The position numbers and the translations under genes were made by a program. A DNA stretch of 64,000 bases from Microbacterium oleivorans (lineage in GTDB: Bacteria; Actinomycetota; Actinomycetes; Actinomycetales; Microbacteriaceae). Shown one piece after another: positions 42,700-51,849 of the stretch (within the stretch, counting starts at the first letter, position 1; the number at the start of each line of letters is the position of its first letter). A model generated the notes under the pieces. The model made no database searches and was not told the origin of the DNA. It worked only from the letters and a program-made list of their open reading frames with translations. Location of the stretch: contig NZ_LSTV01000005.1 of NCBI RefSeq assembly GCF_001644225.1, positions 212,387 through 276,386 of the forward strand. The letters run 5' to 3'.

Positions 42700-43035
42700 A
42701 TGCTCGAGCTGCACTACTCCGACGGTTACGTCGTCACGACGGGCGCGATCGCGGACGCGGTGATGCGATACGCGAAGACCCTCGCCGAGCAGAAAGCTTC
42801 CGATCTCATCACCGTCCCCATCTCGACCGTCGAGGGTCCTGCCGTCTCGTCGATGCTCATCGGGCCGGCGAGCCAGCTCTACACCACCCCGCACACCGGT
42901 CCCGCAGTGCCGATCGAGGACGAGGCTTCCGTCATGGACCTCCTCAGTCGCAACGACCGTCTCGTGCACCCGCCCGAGACGGTGGGCGAGTACCCGTACG
43001 AAGAGGACGACCCCTGGTACGAGGAGTCGTTCTGA
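42700..43035 (+). CDS. Conserved hypothetical protein of about 111 residues
   Basis: A 111-residue soluble protein with no membrane segment. It contains DLITVPISTVEGPAVSSMLI in the middle and a strongly acidic C-terminus. It faintly resembles small Microbacteriaceae proteins with an ISMLIGPASQ-like strand (DUF7882 type), but I cannot confirm that. I chose the ATG at 42700 because the sequence before it is not protein-like. The next gene follows without a gap. Confidence 0.6.
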   Translation: MLELHYSDGYVVTTGAIADAVMRYAKTLAEQKASDLITVPISTVEGPAVSSMLIGPASQLYTTPHTGPAVPIEDEASVMDLLSRNDRLVHPPETVGEYPYEEDDPWYEESF

Positions 43036-43082
43036 GACGCGCACGCCTGCGGGAGCGCAGCCGACTCGTCCGCGCCTGGCGA

Positions 43083-43916
43083 TTGTGGCGGACGCGGCAT
43101 CCGGTCACTTTCCGCGACAAGGTCCGCTACAAGATGCTTCGCGACCACCGGCCCCTCGTCGTCACCTTCGCGGACAAGGCGGCGGTGCGCGAATACGTCG
43201 CCGACCGTGTCGGCATGCGGTACCTGCCCGATGCCGCCGTGTTCGATGCGCCGACCGAGCTGCTGACGGCGGACCTGCCCGACGCGCTCGTCCTGAAACC
43301 GACGCACGGCAGCGGGGCGGCGATCATCGTCTCGCCGTCCGCGCCGGTGGAGGCGCGACTGCCCGAGGACGGCAGTTGGGTCTACCGCCACGTCCGGCCC
43401 GAGCACGCCCCGCGGGAGCATCTCGTGCGCCTCGCGACGGACTGGCTGTCGCAGCTCTACGGGCAAGGCCCGAACCGGGAGTGGGTGTACGGCCGGGTGC
43501 CGCGGCGGATCATCGTCGAGGAGATGCTCGGCGGCGCGACGGACCGCATCCCCGACGACTACAAGCTCTTCGTGTTCCACGGCCGGGTGCAGTACGTGCA
43601 AGTGGATGCCGGGCGCTTCGCCGGTCGCACGCAGGACTTCTTCGACCGCGACTGGACCCACCTGCCGCTGAGCGGCGGTCCGCCGTGGGCCGATCCCACA
43701 CCGCCGCGGCCGGCGGGCCTCGACGAGATGATCCGAGTCGCCGAGGCGCTCGGCGCGGACACCGACTTCGTGCGCGTCGACCTGTACGACGTCGACGGCC
43801 GCATCGTGTTCGGCGAACTGACGAGCTTCCCCGCCGGCGGTGACAGCCCGTTCCACCCGGAGTCCTTCAACACGGAGTTCGGTCGACATTGGACGGTGCC
43901 GAGGCGATACCGATGA
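43083..43916 (+). CDS. ATP-grasp TupA-like protein
   Basis: A protein of about 277 residues of the TupA-like ATP-grasp family found in teichuronopeptide and polysaccharide loci, which would ligate an amino acid or related group. The N-terminal HPVTFRDKVRYKMLRDHRP, LVLKPTHGSG near 75, VEEMLG near 157 and DFVRVDLYDVDGRIVFGELT near 237 are family features. No ATG fits the N-terminus. I used TTG at 43083; a CTG at 43032 overlapping the upstream TGA would add 17 basic residues and an ATG at 43134 would cut the family start. The true start is unresolved. Confidence 0.75.
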   Translation: MWRTRHPVTFRDKVRYKMLRDHRPLVVTFADKAAVREYVADRVGMRYLPDAAVFDAPTELLTADLPDALVLKPTHGSGAAIIVSPSAPVEARLPEDGSWVYRHVRPEHAPREHLVRLATDWLSQLYGQGPNREWVYGRVPRRIIVEEMLGGATDRIPDDYKLFVFHGRVQYVQVDAGRFAGRTQDFFDRDWTHLPLSGGPPWADPTPPRPAGLDEMIRVAEALGADTDFVRVDLYDVDGRIVFGELTSFPAGGDSPFHPESFNTEFGRHWTVPRRYR

Positions 43917-45112
43917 CCGAGCGCTGGCTCGTCGCCACGACCGAGTACGCCGGCGTGACGTCCTACACCGGCGGCATCGGCAGGCATTACGCCGCCCTAT
44001 TGCCCGCCCTCGCCGCGCAGGGCGCCGAGATCGACCTCGTGGTGTTCACGGAGGGTCCCGTCGACGTGAACGCGACTCCCGGCATCCGTCGGCTGGTCGT
44101 CCACCGGACCGGAGGGATGCCGCGTCTCGCGGCGCTCCTGCATCGCCCCCGTGCACTGCGGCGGGCGTACCTGGCCGACACCTACGACCGCGTCCTCGTG
44201 CCGGAGTGGATGGGGCTCGGTGCGCTGCTGCCGCGCGACGCCCCGCTCGTGACGAACCTCGCAACAGGCGTGGACCTCGCGCACGAGATCTCGGGCCTGC
44301 GGCTCACCGACCTCCCGGCATCGAGTCGCCCGGCTGTCGTGCTGCAGAGCCGCCTCGAGGCGCGGCAGGTGCGCCGCTCGGCCGGGATCGTCGCGATCTC
44401 GCACGCGATGGCCGACCGGGCGGAGCGCATCTGGGGACGGATGCCGCGGGTCGAGGTCGTCCGCAACTGCATCGACGTCGCGGCGGTGCGGCACGCGGCG
44501 GCGACGCGCAGGCCGCCGGCGGGCTGGCCGGGTCCGGACGGCCCGATCGCCCTCTTCCTCGGCCGCGCCGAGCGGCGGAAGGGCGTGGTCGACGGCGTCG
44601 ACGCCTTCGCGCGGGTCGCGCAGCTGCATCCCACCGCCCGCCTCGTGCTGGCCGGTGCCGGGGGAGACGACCGCTTCGAACCGTCGCGGGCGGCCCTCCT
44701 CGACCGGGTGCCGTCCGCGGCGCGCGATCGGGTGACGTTCCTCGGCCACGTGTCGGGCGACGAGCTGTACGGCGCGGTCGCGGCCGCCGACGTGGTGATG
44801 TGTCCGTCGCGGTGGGAGGGCTTCGGAAACGTGGCCGTCGAGGTGATGGCCGCCGGGGCGCCGCTGGTCGTCACCTCCGGCAGCGGATTCGACGACTTCT
44901 GCACCGATGGCCCGGATTGCCTCATGGTGCCGCCGGCCGCCCCGGACGCCCTCGCGGCCGCGCTCGCCGCCGTGCTCGACGACCCGGGCGCCGCCCGCCG
45001 CCGCGCGGCGCACGCCGCTGCAGGAGTCGACCGCTTCGCCCCCGCGCCGGTGGCGGCCGACCTCCGGGCCGCCGTCGACAGGGTGCTGTCGCGCGTGGCC
45101 ATCCCGGCGTAG
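43913..45112 (+). CDS. GT4 (GT-B) glycosyltransferase
   Basis: A 399-residue GT-B retaining glycosyltransferase of family 4. The N-terminal domain contains GGIGRHYAALLPALAAQG near 20-37, and the C-terminal nucleotide-sugar domain contains ALFLGRAERRKGV near 216-228 and PSRWEGFGNVAVEVMAAGAP near 302. The ATG overlaps the ATP-grasp stop by four bases (ATGA), so the two act together. No signal peptide or membrane segment is visible, so it works in the cytoplasm. Confidence 0.88.
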   Translation: MTERWLVATTEYAGVTSYTGGIGRHYAALLPALAAQGAEIDLVVFTEGPVDVNATPGIRRLVVHRTGGMPRLAALLHRPRALRRAYLADTYDRVLVPEWMGLGALLPRDAPLVTNLATGVDLAHEISGLRLTDLPASSRPAVVLQSRLEARQVRRSAGIVAISHAMADRAERIWGRMPRVEVVRNCIDVAAVRHAAATRRPPAGWPGPDGPIALFLGRAERRKGVVDGVDAFARVAQLHPTARLVLAGAGGDDRFEPSRAALLDRVPSAARDRVTFLGHVSGDELYGAVAAADVVMCPSRWEGFGNVAVEVMAAGAPLVVTSGSGFDDFCTDGPDCLMVPPAAPDALAAALAAVLDDPGAARRRAAHAAAGVDRFAPAPVAADLRAAVDRVLSRVAIPA

Positions 45113-45121
45113 GGTCGCGCT

Positions 45122-45409
45122 GTGCGCCCCCCCTCCGTTACGCAGCCGTTCCCGCGGACCATCGACGGGGCGAAGAAGTACGTCGTGTCCGCGACCCTCG
45201 ACGCCGTCGACGGGAACACCGAGCTCCTCACCGGCGACCTGCGCGCGAACGTCGAACGGCTCAAGGCGGCGCCGGGGAAGGGGCTCTACACCGCCGGGGT
45301 CACCCTCGCGACGACGCTCGCCGGGTGGGGACTGATCGACGAGTACACGTTCGTCGTCCGGGGTGGTGGCGGAGACCGACGTGCCACGGCGGTGAGGCGC
45401 GGGGCGTGA
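45122..45409 (+). pseudogene. C-terminal fragment of a RibD/DHFR-like reductase
   Basis: A 95-residue frame with KYVVSATLD, LKAAPGKGLYTAGVTLATTL and LIDEYTFVV, which is the C-terminal half of the dihydrofolate-reductase-like (RibD C-terminal) family. The N-terminal nucleotide-binding half is missing, and after VVRGGG the frame loses similarity. The GTG has TAGGGT six bases upstream, so a transcript may exist. I regard it as a gene remnant rather than a working enzyme. Confidence 0.6.
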
Positions 45410-45464
45410 CGCGGACCCGCCCTAGGCTGGAACGCCCGGCCTGCCGCCGCACGAGAGGGTGCCC

Positions 45465-47699
45465 GTGAAGACGACCGACGCGACGATGCTCACCGCCGAG
45501 ATCCGGGGGTGGGACGCGCCGCGGCGCGTGCATCCGATGACCCCGGACCCGCAGGGCCCGGTCGTCCTCACGGATCGGCACCTGCTGCGGCACGGCCGGC
45601 CGCACATCCCGGTGTCCGGCGAGTTCCACTTCACGCGCGTGCCCCGCTCCCAGTGGGATCGACGTCTGCGACTCATGCGCGCCGGCGGACTCACCGCCGT
45701 CGCGGCGTACGTCTTCTGGAACCATCACCAGCCCCGGCCGGACGCGCCGCCCGCGTTCGACGACGGGCGCGATGTTGCCGCCCTCGTCGACGCCTGCGTG
45801 CGCGCCGACCTCGACGTGGTCCTGCGGATCGGCCCGTGGTGCCACGGCGAGGTCAGGAACGGCGGCTTCCCGGATTGGGTGCAGGACGCGGACGTCGCCC
45901 ACCGGACGGACGACCCCGCCTACCTCGCGCTCGTCCGCCCGTGGTTCGAGGCCCTGGGCGCTCAGCTCGAAGGCCGTCTCGGCGGCACGAGCCGGGTGAT
46001 CGGCATCCAGATCGAGAACGAGATCTACGACCAGCCCGACCACATCGCGACGCTGAAGACGATGGCGATCGAGGCCGGCCTCGTCGCGCCGCTGTACATG
46101 GCGACCGGTTGGGGCGGGGCGCAGCTGCCCGCGGACGAGGTACTGCCGATGTTCGGCGGGTACGCCGACGGTTTCTGGGTGGATGCCGACGCGCCCTGGG
46201 ACGACACCTTCCGCGAGCACTTCTTCTTCCGCCACGTGTGGGACGACCCGGGCATCGGTGCCGACGTGCGCGAAGCGCAGGGCGACGAGGCCGCAGCCTC
46301 GCCGGGTTCGCTCCCGGACGGGTTCCCGGCCGTGACGTGCGAGCTGGGCGGGGGCATGGCGACGGCATACCACCGCCGGCCGGTCCTCGACGCCGAGGAC
46401 ATCGCCGCGGTGGCGAACGTCAAGATCGGCAACGGCTCGGCCTGGCAGGGGTACTACATGTACGCCGGGGGCCTTAACCCCGCGCACGACCTGCAGGAGT
46501 CGCAGGCCACGGGGTACCCCAACGACCTGCCGGAGTTCGACTACGACTTCCACGCGCCCATCGGCGCCGCCGGCGTCCCCACCCGCACCCACGCGCTCCT
46601 GCGCACGCAGCACGCGTTCCTCCGCTTCTTCGGTGAGCAGCTCGCGGACATGCCCTCCACCCTTCCCGACGTCGTCCCGTCGGGTGTCCACGACGTGTCG
46701 ACGCCGCGGTGGGCCGTGCGCTCGGACGGCCGATTCGGCGTCGTCTTCGTCACCTGGCAGCAGCCGCACGAGGTCCTGGACGACCTGCCCACTGCGCGCT
46801 TCCACCTCTCGCTGCCGGATCGCACCCTCGTCTTCCCGGACGAGCCGATCGCCGTCCCGCGAGGAACCATCGCACGCTTCCCCTTCGGTGTCGCCGCGGG
46901 CGGACTCACCGTGGACTGGGCCACCGCGAGTCCGCTCGCGCGGCTCACCCGACCCGGGGGCGGCACCGTCCTCGTCCTCCTGGCGTCGGAGGGCATCGCC
47001 CCGCGGGTGCAGATCGCGGGCGAGGTCCGCCAGGCGGCGGGCGACGTGTGGGCCTGGGCCGTCGGCGACGACGCCGTCGTCGTGCTGAGCGCCGCGCACG
47101 CGGCCGACGTGTGGGTGGTGGGCGACGAGGTGTACGTGAGCGACGACGAGATCGACGTCGACGACACCGGGGTGTCGGCCTGGGCGCGCAGCGGCGGCAC
47201 CGTGCAGTGGCTCGATCCGGTCGCCCTGCAGCTGCGCACCCTGCCGCCCGAGGGTCCCGACGTCGTCCCGGCGCGTGCGCTGCCGGTCACACCGGGGGCG
47301 ACGGGCGCGGGCCCCGCCGCCGGCTACGGCGAGCGGAACGGCCGTGCGGCGGCCCCGGGCACCGCACGCGTCATGCGCGACGGCGACACGTGGACCGTCG
47401 ACATCCCGGCGGACCTCCGGGCGCACCCGCTCGAGGTGACCGTCGACTGGATCGGCGACGTGGCGGTGGTCCGGGCCGACGGGGTGATCCTGAGCGACCG
47501 GTTCTGGGACGGGACGCCGTGGATCCTCCGCATCCCCGCCGGCACGGCCCGCCTGACGTTCCACGTCCTCGGGATGCACCCCGACGCGCCGGTCTGGCTG
47601 CACCCCGCCGCGCGCGATCGTCTCGCCGCGGGCGGCCCGCAGGGTGTCCGGTCGGTGACGGCGCAGCCGGCCGATCAGCGACGTCGATTCCGCCGGTGA
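45465..47699 (+). CDS. GH35 beta-galactosidase
   Basis: A 744-residue glycoside hydrolase of family 35. The N-terminal catalytic barrel has VSGEFHFTRVPRSQWDRRLR near 40-60, YVFWNHHQP, the acid/base Glu in IQIENEIYD near 185 and the nucleophile Glu in TCELGGGMA near 292. A C-terminal beta-rich part follows. There is no signal peptide, so it is probably cytoplasmic and releases beta-linked galactose from small saccharides. The GTG at 45465 is spaced well from GAGAGG; a GTG at 45459 is the alternative. Confidence 0.85.
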   Translation: MKTTDATMLTAEIRGWDAPRRVHPMTPDPQGPVVLTDRHLLRHGRPHIPVSGEFHFTRVPRSQWDRRLRLMRAGGLTAVAAYVFWNHHQPRPDAPPAFDDGRDVAALVDACVRADLDVVLRIGPWCHGEVRNGGFPDWVQDADVAHRTDDPAYLALVRPWFEALGAQLEGRLGGTSRVIGIQIENEIYDQPDHIATLKTMAIEAGLVAPLYMATGWGGAQLPADEVLPMFGGYADGFWVDADAPWDDTFREHFFFRHVWDDPGIGADVREAQGDEAAASPGSLPDGFPAVTCELGGGMATAYHRRPVLDAEDIAAVANVKIGNGSAWQGYYMYAGGLNPAHDLQESQATGYPNDLPEFDYDFHAPIGAAGVPTRTHALLRTQHAFLRFFGEQLADMPSTLPDVVPSGVHDVSTPRWAVRSDGRFGVVFVTWQQPHEVLDDLPTARFHLSLPDRTLVFPDEPIAVPRGTIARFPFGVAAGGLTVDWATASPLARLTRPGGGTVLVLLASEGIAPRVQIAGEVRQAAGDVWAWAVGDDAVVVLSAAHAADVWVVGDEVYVSDDEIDVDDTGVSAWARSGGTVQWLDPVALQLRTLPPEGPDVVPARALPVTPGATGAGPAAGYGERNGRAAAPGTARVMRDGDTWTVDIPADLRAHPLEVTVDWIGDVAVVRADGVILSDRFWDGTPWILRIPAGTARLTFHVLGMHPDAPVWLHPAARDRLAAGGPQGVRSVTAQPADQRRRFRR

Positions 47700-47718
47700 C
47701 GGCGGCGATCGAGAGCTT

Positions 47719-48516
47719 CTAGGGCACGCGGCGCCAGCCCGCGGCATCCCGCGTCACCGCGCCGCCCCGCTCGAACGCGTCGAGCCAGCCGGTCATGGGC
47801 CACTCGCTCCAGCGCGCGGCGAACAGCGCCCCGTTGCGGAGGATGTCGTCGAGGTGCTGCCAGGGCGGCGAGGTCGTCGGGTGGTACTGGTGGTACGCGT
47901 GGGCGCCGCCCGTCCACACGAGGGGCACCTCGCGCTCGCGCATCCGGAACGCGAAGTCGGTGTCCTCGCCGCCGTACCCCTCGTACGCCTCGTCGAAGCC
48001 CCCGATCCGTCGCCACGTCGCGGGGGAGAGCGCGAACGACAGCGACCAGAACAGCGGGTACTCGCCGGCCGTCGCGGTCCGTTCCGCCTCGTTCGGCGGC
48101 ATCGGCCGCGCCGGGTGGGGCGAGGTGAGCGCGACGAGCTGCGCGGGGTCGGATGCCGACACCCCCTCGGCGAGGTACGTCACCGGCCCGCACAGCACGG
48201 CGTCCGGGTGACGGACGGCGGCCTCCCGATAGCGACGCACGAGATCCGGGCCGGGCACGCAGTCCGCGTCGAGGAAGACGAGCAGGTCGGCGCCGTCGGC
48301 GGCGGCCGCGCCCGCGTTCCGGGCCGCGGCGAGGCGCAGTCCGTCCGCGCCGGGCGGTACCCGGAGCACGGTCTCGGCGTCCAGGACGGGCGGCTCCTCG
48401 TCCCCGATCCACACCACGACACGACGCACGTCGGGCGCCCCGGCGAGGGCCCGCAACTGGAGCCGCAGGTGCGCGAGCCGGGGGCTCGAGCACAGGCTCA
48501 CGACGGCGACACTCAT
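47719..48516 (-). CDS. GT2 (GT-A) glycosyltransferase
   Basis: A 265-residue GT-A enzyme. The metal-binding DxD-like motif is VFLDADCVPG near 79-88, and WRRIGGFDEAYEGYGGEDTD near 165-184 is the acceptor motif common to galactosyltransferase-like GT2 proteins. The ATG at 48516 overlaps the upstream gene by four bases. It is the last gene of a four-gene coupled glycosyltransferase operon, with no membrane helix. Confidence 0.85.
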   Translation of the reverse strand: MSVAVVSLCSSPRLAHLRLQLRALAGAPDVRRVVVWIGDEEPPVLDAETVLRVPPGADGLRLAAARNAGAAAADGADLLVFLDADCVPGPDLVRRYREAAVRHPDAVLCGPVTYLAEGVSASDPAQLVALTSPHPARPMPPNEAERTATAGEYPLFWSLSFALSPATWRRIGGFDEAYEGYGGEDTDFAFRMREREVPLVWTGGAHAYHQYHPTTSPPWQHLDDILRNGALFAARWSEWPMTGWLDAFERGGAVTRDAAGWRRVP

Positions 48517-49502
48517 CGCCGACCGCGCATCGTGTCGGTGATCGCGGCGGCGGCGCGCTGCGGCGCCCCCGCGACCTCCCAGCGCTCCCACTCCGGCCGC
48601 GCGGTCGCCGCCCGCTCGATCAGGTCGGGCCACTGCGCCGCGGTCGGCCACGAGTCCTCGACCTGCGCGAGGTTCGCGCGCCGGAGCGCGCGCCCCGTCT
48701 CGCGCTGCTCGTCGAACGGCCGATCCTGCGGGATCACGACCGCCGACGCCCGGGCCGCCGCCAGGTCGGCGACCGCGTTCTGGCCGGCCCACGACACGAC
48801 GACGCCCGCGGTCGCCAGCACCGGCCACGGGTCGTCGGCCCACGCGCCGCCCCCGAGCGCCCGCCACGGCCGGCCGGTGGCCTTCTCGGCATCCCGAATC
48901 GCGGCCGGTCCGACGGTCCCCCCGCTCGCGAGCAGCACCACCTCGTCCGTTCGCGGCCCGTCCGCGACGCGCGCGGTGAAACGGCTGATCCCGCCCGTGT
49001 GCACGACCTTGTCGCCGAGCGCCTCGAGGTGCGGGGGCGAGAGGATGCCGCGGGCCCACGGTGCGATCACGGTGTCGGCGGCGGCGAACCCCAGCAGGTG
49101 CGGCCGATCGATGCGATGACCCGGCTGCGTGACGACGACGGTCCGCAGCCCCAGCAGGCGCGCGAGCAGGGTCACCTCGACCGAGGTGTCGACGACCATC
49201 CCGTCCCAGTGGCGCTCCGCCGCGGCGGCGGCGATCGCCGAGAGCCGGGTGCGGTGCCCGACGTGCCCGATCGGGGCCCAGTGCAGCATCCCGTCCACCG
49301 TCGGGTCGATCGGCGCGCCGCCGTCGTCGTCGCGGTCGAGCACGGTCCAGGTCCAGCCGGAGGGCAGGCCCGCGGGCGCCGCGAGGCTGCTGACGGCGTC
49401 GACCTCGGCATCCAGGTGCGGTGCGATCGCGAGCAGCCGGGTCAGGTGCCCGCGGCCGTGGTGGTGCACGTACCAGCCGAGCCGGGGCGTCCGCCCGGTC
49501 AC
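48513..49502 (-). CDS. Glycosyltransferase of MurG-like GT-B fold
   Basis: A 329-residue GT-B protein. The N-terminal glycine motif is YVHHHGRGHLTR near 12-23, and the C-terminal nucleotide-sugar half contains VVLLASGGTVGPAA near 190 and VVVSWAGQNAVADLAAARA near 240-258. This resembles MurG/GT28-like enzymes and related macrolide-type transferases. The GTG at 49502 overlaps the previous gene (GTGA). Donor and acceptor are unknown. Confidence 0.8.
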   Translation of the reverse strand: MTGRTPRLGWYVHHHGRGHLTRLLAIAPHLDAEVDAVSSLAAPAGLPSGWTWTVLDRDDDGGAPIDPTVDGMLHWAPIGHVGHRTRLSAIAAAAAERHWDGMVVDTSVEVTLLARLLGLRTVVVTQPGHRIDRPHLLGFAAADTVIAPWARGILSPPHLEALGDKVVHTGGISRFTARVADGPRTDEVVLLASGGTVGPAAIRDAEKATGRPWRALGGGAWADDPWPVLATAGVVVSWAGQNAVADLAAARASAVVIPQDRPFDEQRETGRALRRANLAQVEDSWPTAAQWPDLIERAATARPEWERWEVAGAPQRAAAAITDTMRGRR

Positions 49503-50605
49503 GCGGCGGTCTCCGTCGCGAGCATCCGGGCGAACGTCGCCTCGAGGGCGTCGATGCGGGCGTCGAGCGAGAACCGGCGCTCCGCCGTCTCGCGCACGAC
49601 CGCGCGGAACGCGGCATCCTTCCCGCTCGGCAGCACGGCCGCGGCCCGCTCGGTCATCGCGAGGACGTCGCCGGGCGTCACGAGCTGCATCCCCATCGTC
49701 GCGGCCGCGATCTCGGGAACGCCGCCGACCGCGAATCCCACCACCGGCGTGCCGCACATGAGCGCCTCGGGTCCGACCAGCCCGAACGGCTCGGCCCAGG
49801 CGGGGGTCGCCAAGGCGAGACCGCTCCGCCCGACGAGATTTGCGAGCGGCCCGGGCGAGAGCTCGCCGGCGTACTCGACCGCGCCGTGGACGCCCGGCAG
49901 GAGCACCTCGCGCGCGTACGACTCGTCGCCGATCCGGCCGGCGATCACGAGGCGGCGACCGAGTCGGCGCGCGACCTCGACGGCGACGTGGGGAGCCTTC
50001 TCGGGGACGATCCGGCCGAACCACACGAGGCCGTCGCCCCCGGGACCGAGCGGCCACGCGGCCGGGTCGACACCGTTCGGCAACAGCTGCGAGGGCACGC
50101 CGGCGGCATCCCACTGCCCCTTCGTGTGCGAGCTCACCGCGAGGAACCGCGACCCCGCCCCTCCCGCGGCGACGTGGGCGGCCACGCCGGCGGCGTCGAC
50201 CGGCGTGTGCAGGGTCGTCACCATCGGCACGCCGAGGGCGCCCGCGCGGCGCAGCGGGAGGGGGTCGAGGCAGTGGTTCGAGACCACGTCGTACCGCTCG
50301 GGGTGGTGGGCGATCACGCTGAGCGCGCGGTCGAGCGCCGGGGCGCTCTCGCGGTGGTAGCTCTCGGGCCACGTCTTGTCGGTCGGTACGGCGTCGCCCG
50401 GCCACACCACCGGGGGCAGCCGGAACGCCGCCTCGTCGGGCAGGAAGTCCGACCCCTCGGGGGCGATGAAGGTCACCTCGTGCCCGCGGCGGCGGAGCGC
50501 ATCGACCTCGGCCCAGACGGCGGACTCCAGGCCGCCCGCGTGCGGGCGACGGATCGGGAAGCGCAGCGGGGCGATCACGACGATGCGGAGCGGACGGGCG
50601 CTCAC
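49499..50605 (-). CDS. GT4 glycosyltransferase
   Basis: A 368-residue family 4 GT-B enzyme. RRPHAGGLESAVWAEVDALR near 18-37 is the N-terminal motif, VWFGRIVPEKAPHVAVEVAR near 194-213 opens the nucleotide-sugar domain, and PAWAEPFGLVGPEALMCGTP near 268-287 carries the EX7E-type donor site. The GTG at 50605 overlaps the next upstream gene by four bases. Confidence 0.86.
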   Translation of the reverse strand: MSARPLRIVVIAPLRFPIRRPHAGGLESAVWAEVDALRRRGHEVTFIAPEGSDFLPDEAAFRLPPVVWPGDAVPTDKTWPESYHRESAPALDRALSVIAHHPERYDVVSNHCLDPLPLRRAGALGVPMVTTLHTPVDAAGVAAHVAAGGAGSRFLAVSSHTKGQWDAAGVPSQLLPNGVDPAAWPLGPGGDGLVWFGRIVPEKAPHVAVEVARRLGRRLVIAGRIGDESYAREVLLPGVHGAVEYAGELSPGPLANLVGRSGLALATPAWAEPFGLVGPEALMCGTPVVGFAVGGVPEIAAATMGMQLVTPGDVLAMTERAAAVLPSGKDAAFRAVVRETAERRFSLDARIDALEATFARMLATETAA

Positions 50606-51723
50606 GCGGTGCGGCTCTCGAGCAGGTGCCGGTAGAGCTCCGCATGACGCTCGGCGATCGCGGCATCCGTCACGGCGCGCAGCGCGCGGCGCTCGTCGAC
50701 GAGGGCGTCGCGCGCGGCGCTCGCCGGACGCGCCGACGGGGCGACCCACAGGTCGGCGAGGGCGCGCGCGAGCTCCGCGGCGTCGCCGGGCGCGAACGAG
50801 GCGACGGTGTCGTCGGCATGCTGCTCCGCGAAGAACCCGAGTCGCGGGGCGGCGACCGGGACGCCCAGGTCCCAGCACAGTTCGAGCCATCCCGAGTGCG
50901 TGCCGTGCCGGTAGGGCAGGACGCACGCGTCGAGCCTCGCCAGGGCCGCGAACAGCTCGGCGTCGACGAGACGCTCGTGCTCGACGAGGTCGAGGACAGC
51001 GGATGCCGCGCACAGCGCGCGCACCTCGGCTGCGGCATGCGCGTCCCGCACCCGATGGTGCAGGCGCACCTCGCCGCGGGCGTCGTGGCCCGCGTCGCGC
51101 AGGGCGGTGAGCGCGGCCTCCAGCGCCCGGACCGTGCCCGGTCCGTCGACGCTCGGCCGGAGGTCCTTCAGATGCACGCCGACGACGCGGCCCGCACCGA
51201 GCGCCGGTTCGATCGCGGCGGATCGCGGCAGGACCGACGGATGCGGGATGACGGTCGCGTGCCGGCCCCAGCGCTCGCGCACCGCGCGGGCGGCGCCGAC
51301 CGTGAGGGTCGTCACCGCGTCGGCGCCCGTCACGAGCTCGTCGAGCTGGGCGAGGTAGCCGGAGTCGTCGGTCAGCTGCGGGTGCTCGAGGTCGTGCAGC
51401 GTGTAGACGACGGGCCAGCCGACGGCGTGGGCGGCCTCGAGGCACGCGGTCAGGTGTCCGGGCGGGAACGACTCGGTGCCGAAGTGGATGTGGAGGAGCG
51501 ATGCGGCATCGGCGTGCGCACGGATCCAGGTCGGGTCGAGGGCGGCGGGCGGCCACCACACCGCGGGGTCCGCTCCGGGGGCGACGGGATCGGGGAGCAC
51601 GCTCACACGCGGATCCGCCGTCGTCTGCCGGACGTACGGGTGGCCGGCGGGGACCGCGACGATCGTGATCGCTCCGGTCCTCTCCGCACCCGCGGGGGCG
51701 ACGATAGGCGTGCTCGTGTCCAC
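50602..51723 (-). CDS. GT-B glycosyltransferase, first gene of the minus-strand GT operon
   Basis: A 373-residue GT-B-fold transferase. It has LLHIHFGTESFP near 75-86, VVYTLHDLEHPQ near 104-115 and VLPYRHGTHSGWLELCWDLG near 270-290 in the donor half. The GTG start at 51723 is divergent from the gene at 51850, so the promoters of the two opposite GT units lie in the 126-base gap. Function within the set is unknown. Confidence 0.8.
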   Translation of the reverse strand: MDTSTPIVAPAGAERTGAITIVAVPAGHPYVRQTTADPRVSVLPDPVAPGADPAVWWPPAALDPTWIRAHADAASLLHIHFGTESFPPGHLTACLEAAHAVGWPVVYTLHDLEHPQLTDDSGYLAQLDELVTGADAVTTLTVGAARAVRERWGRHATVIPHPSVLPRSAAIEPALGAGRVVGVHLKDLRPSVDGPGTVRALEAALTALRDAGHDARGEVRLHHRVRDAHAAAEVRALCAASAVLDLVEHERLVDAELFAALARLDACVLPYRHGTHSGWLELCWDLGVPVAAPRLGFFAEQHADDTVASFAPGDAAELARALADLWVAPSARPASAARDALVDERRALRAVTDAAIAERHAELYRHLLESRTA

Positions 51724-51849
51724 TGTTCTCCCTTTGACGGCGTCGCGCCGACCGAGAAGTGGGTGCGCGGGAACGCCCCGACCGTAGGCGCGTCATGCGT
51801 CGGATGGAGGGGGCTTGACCTCGCTCCCCCGGGCGGATAACCATGCCGG

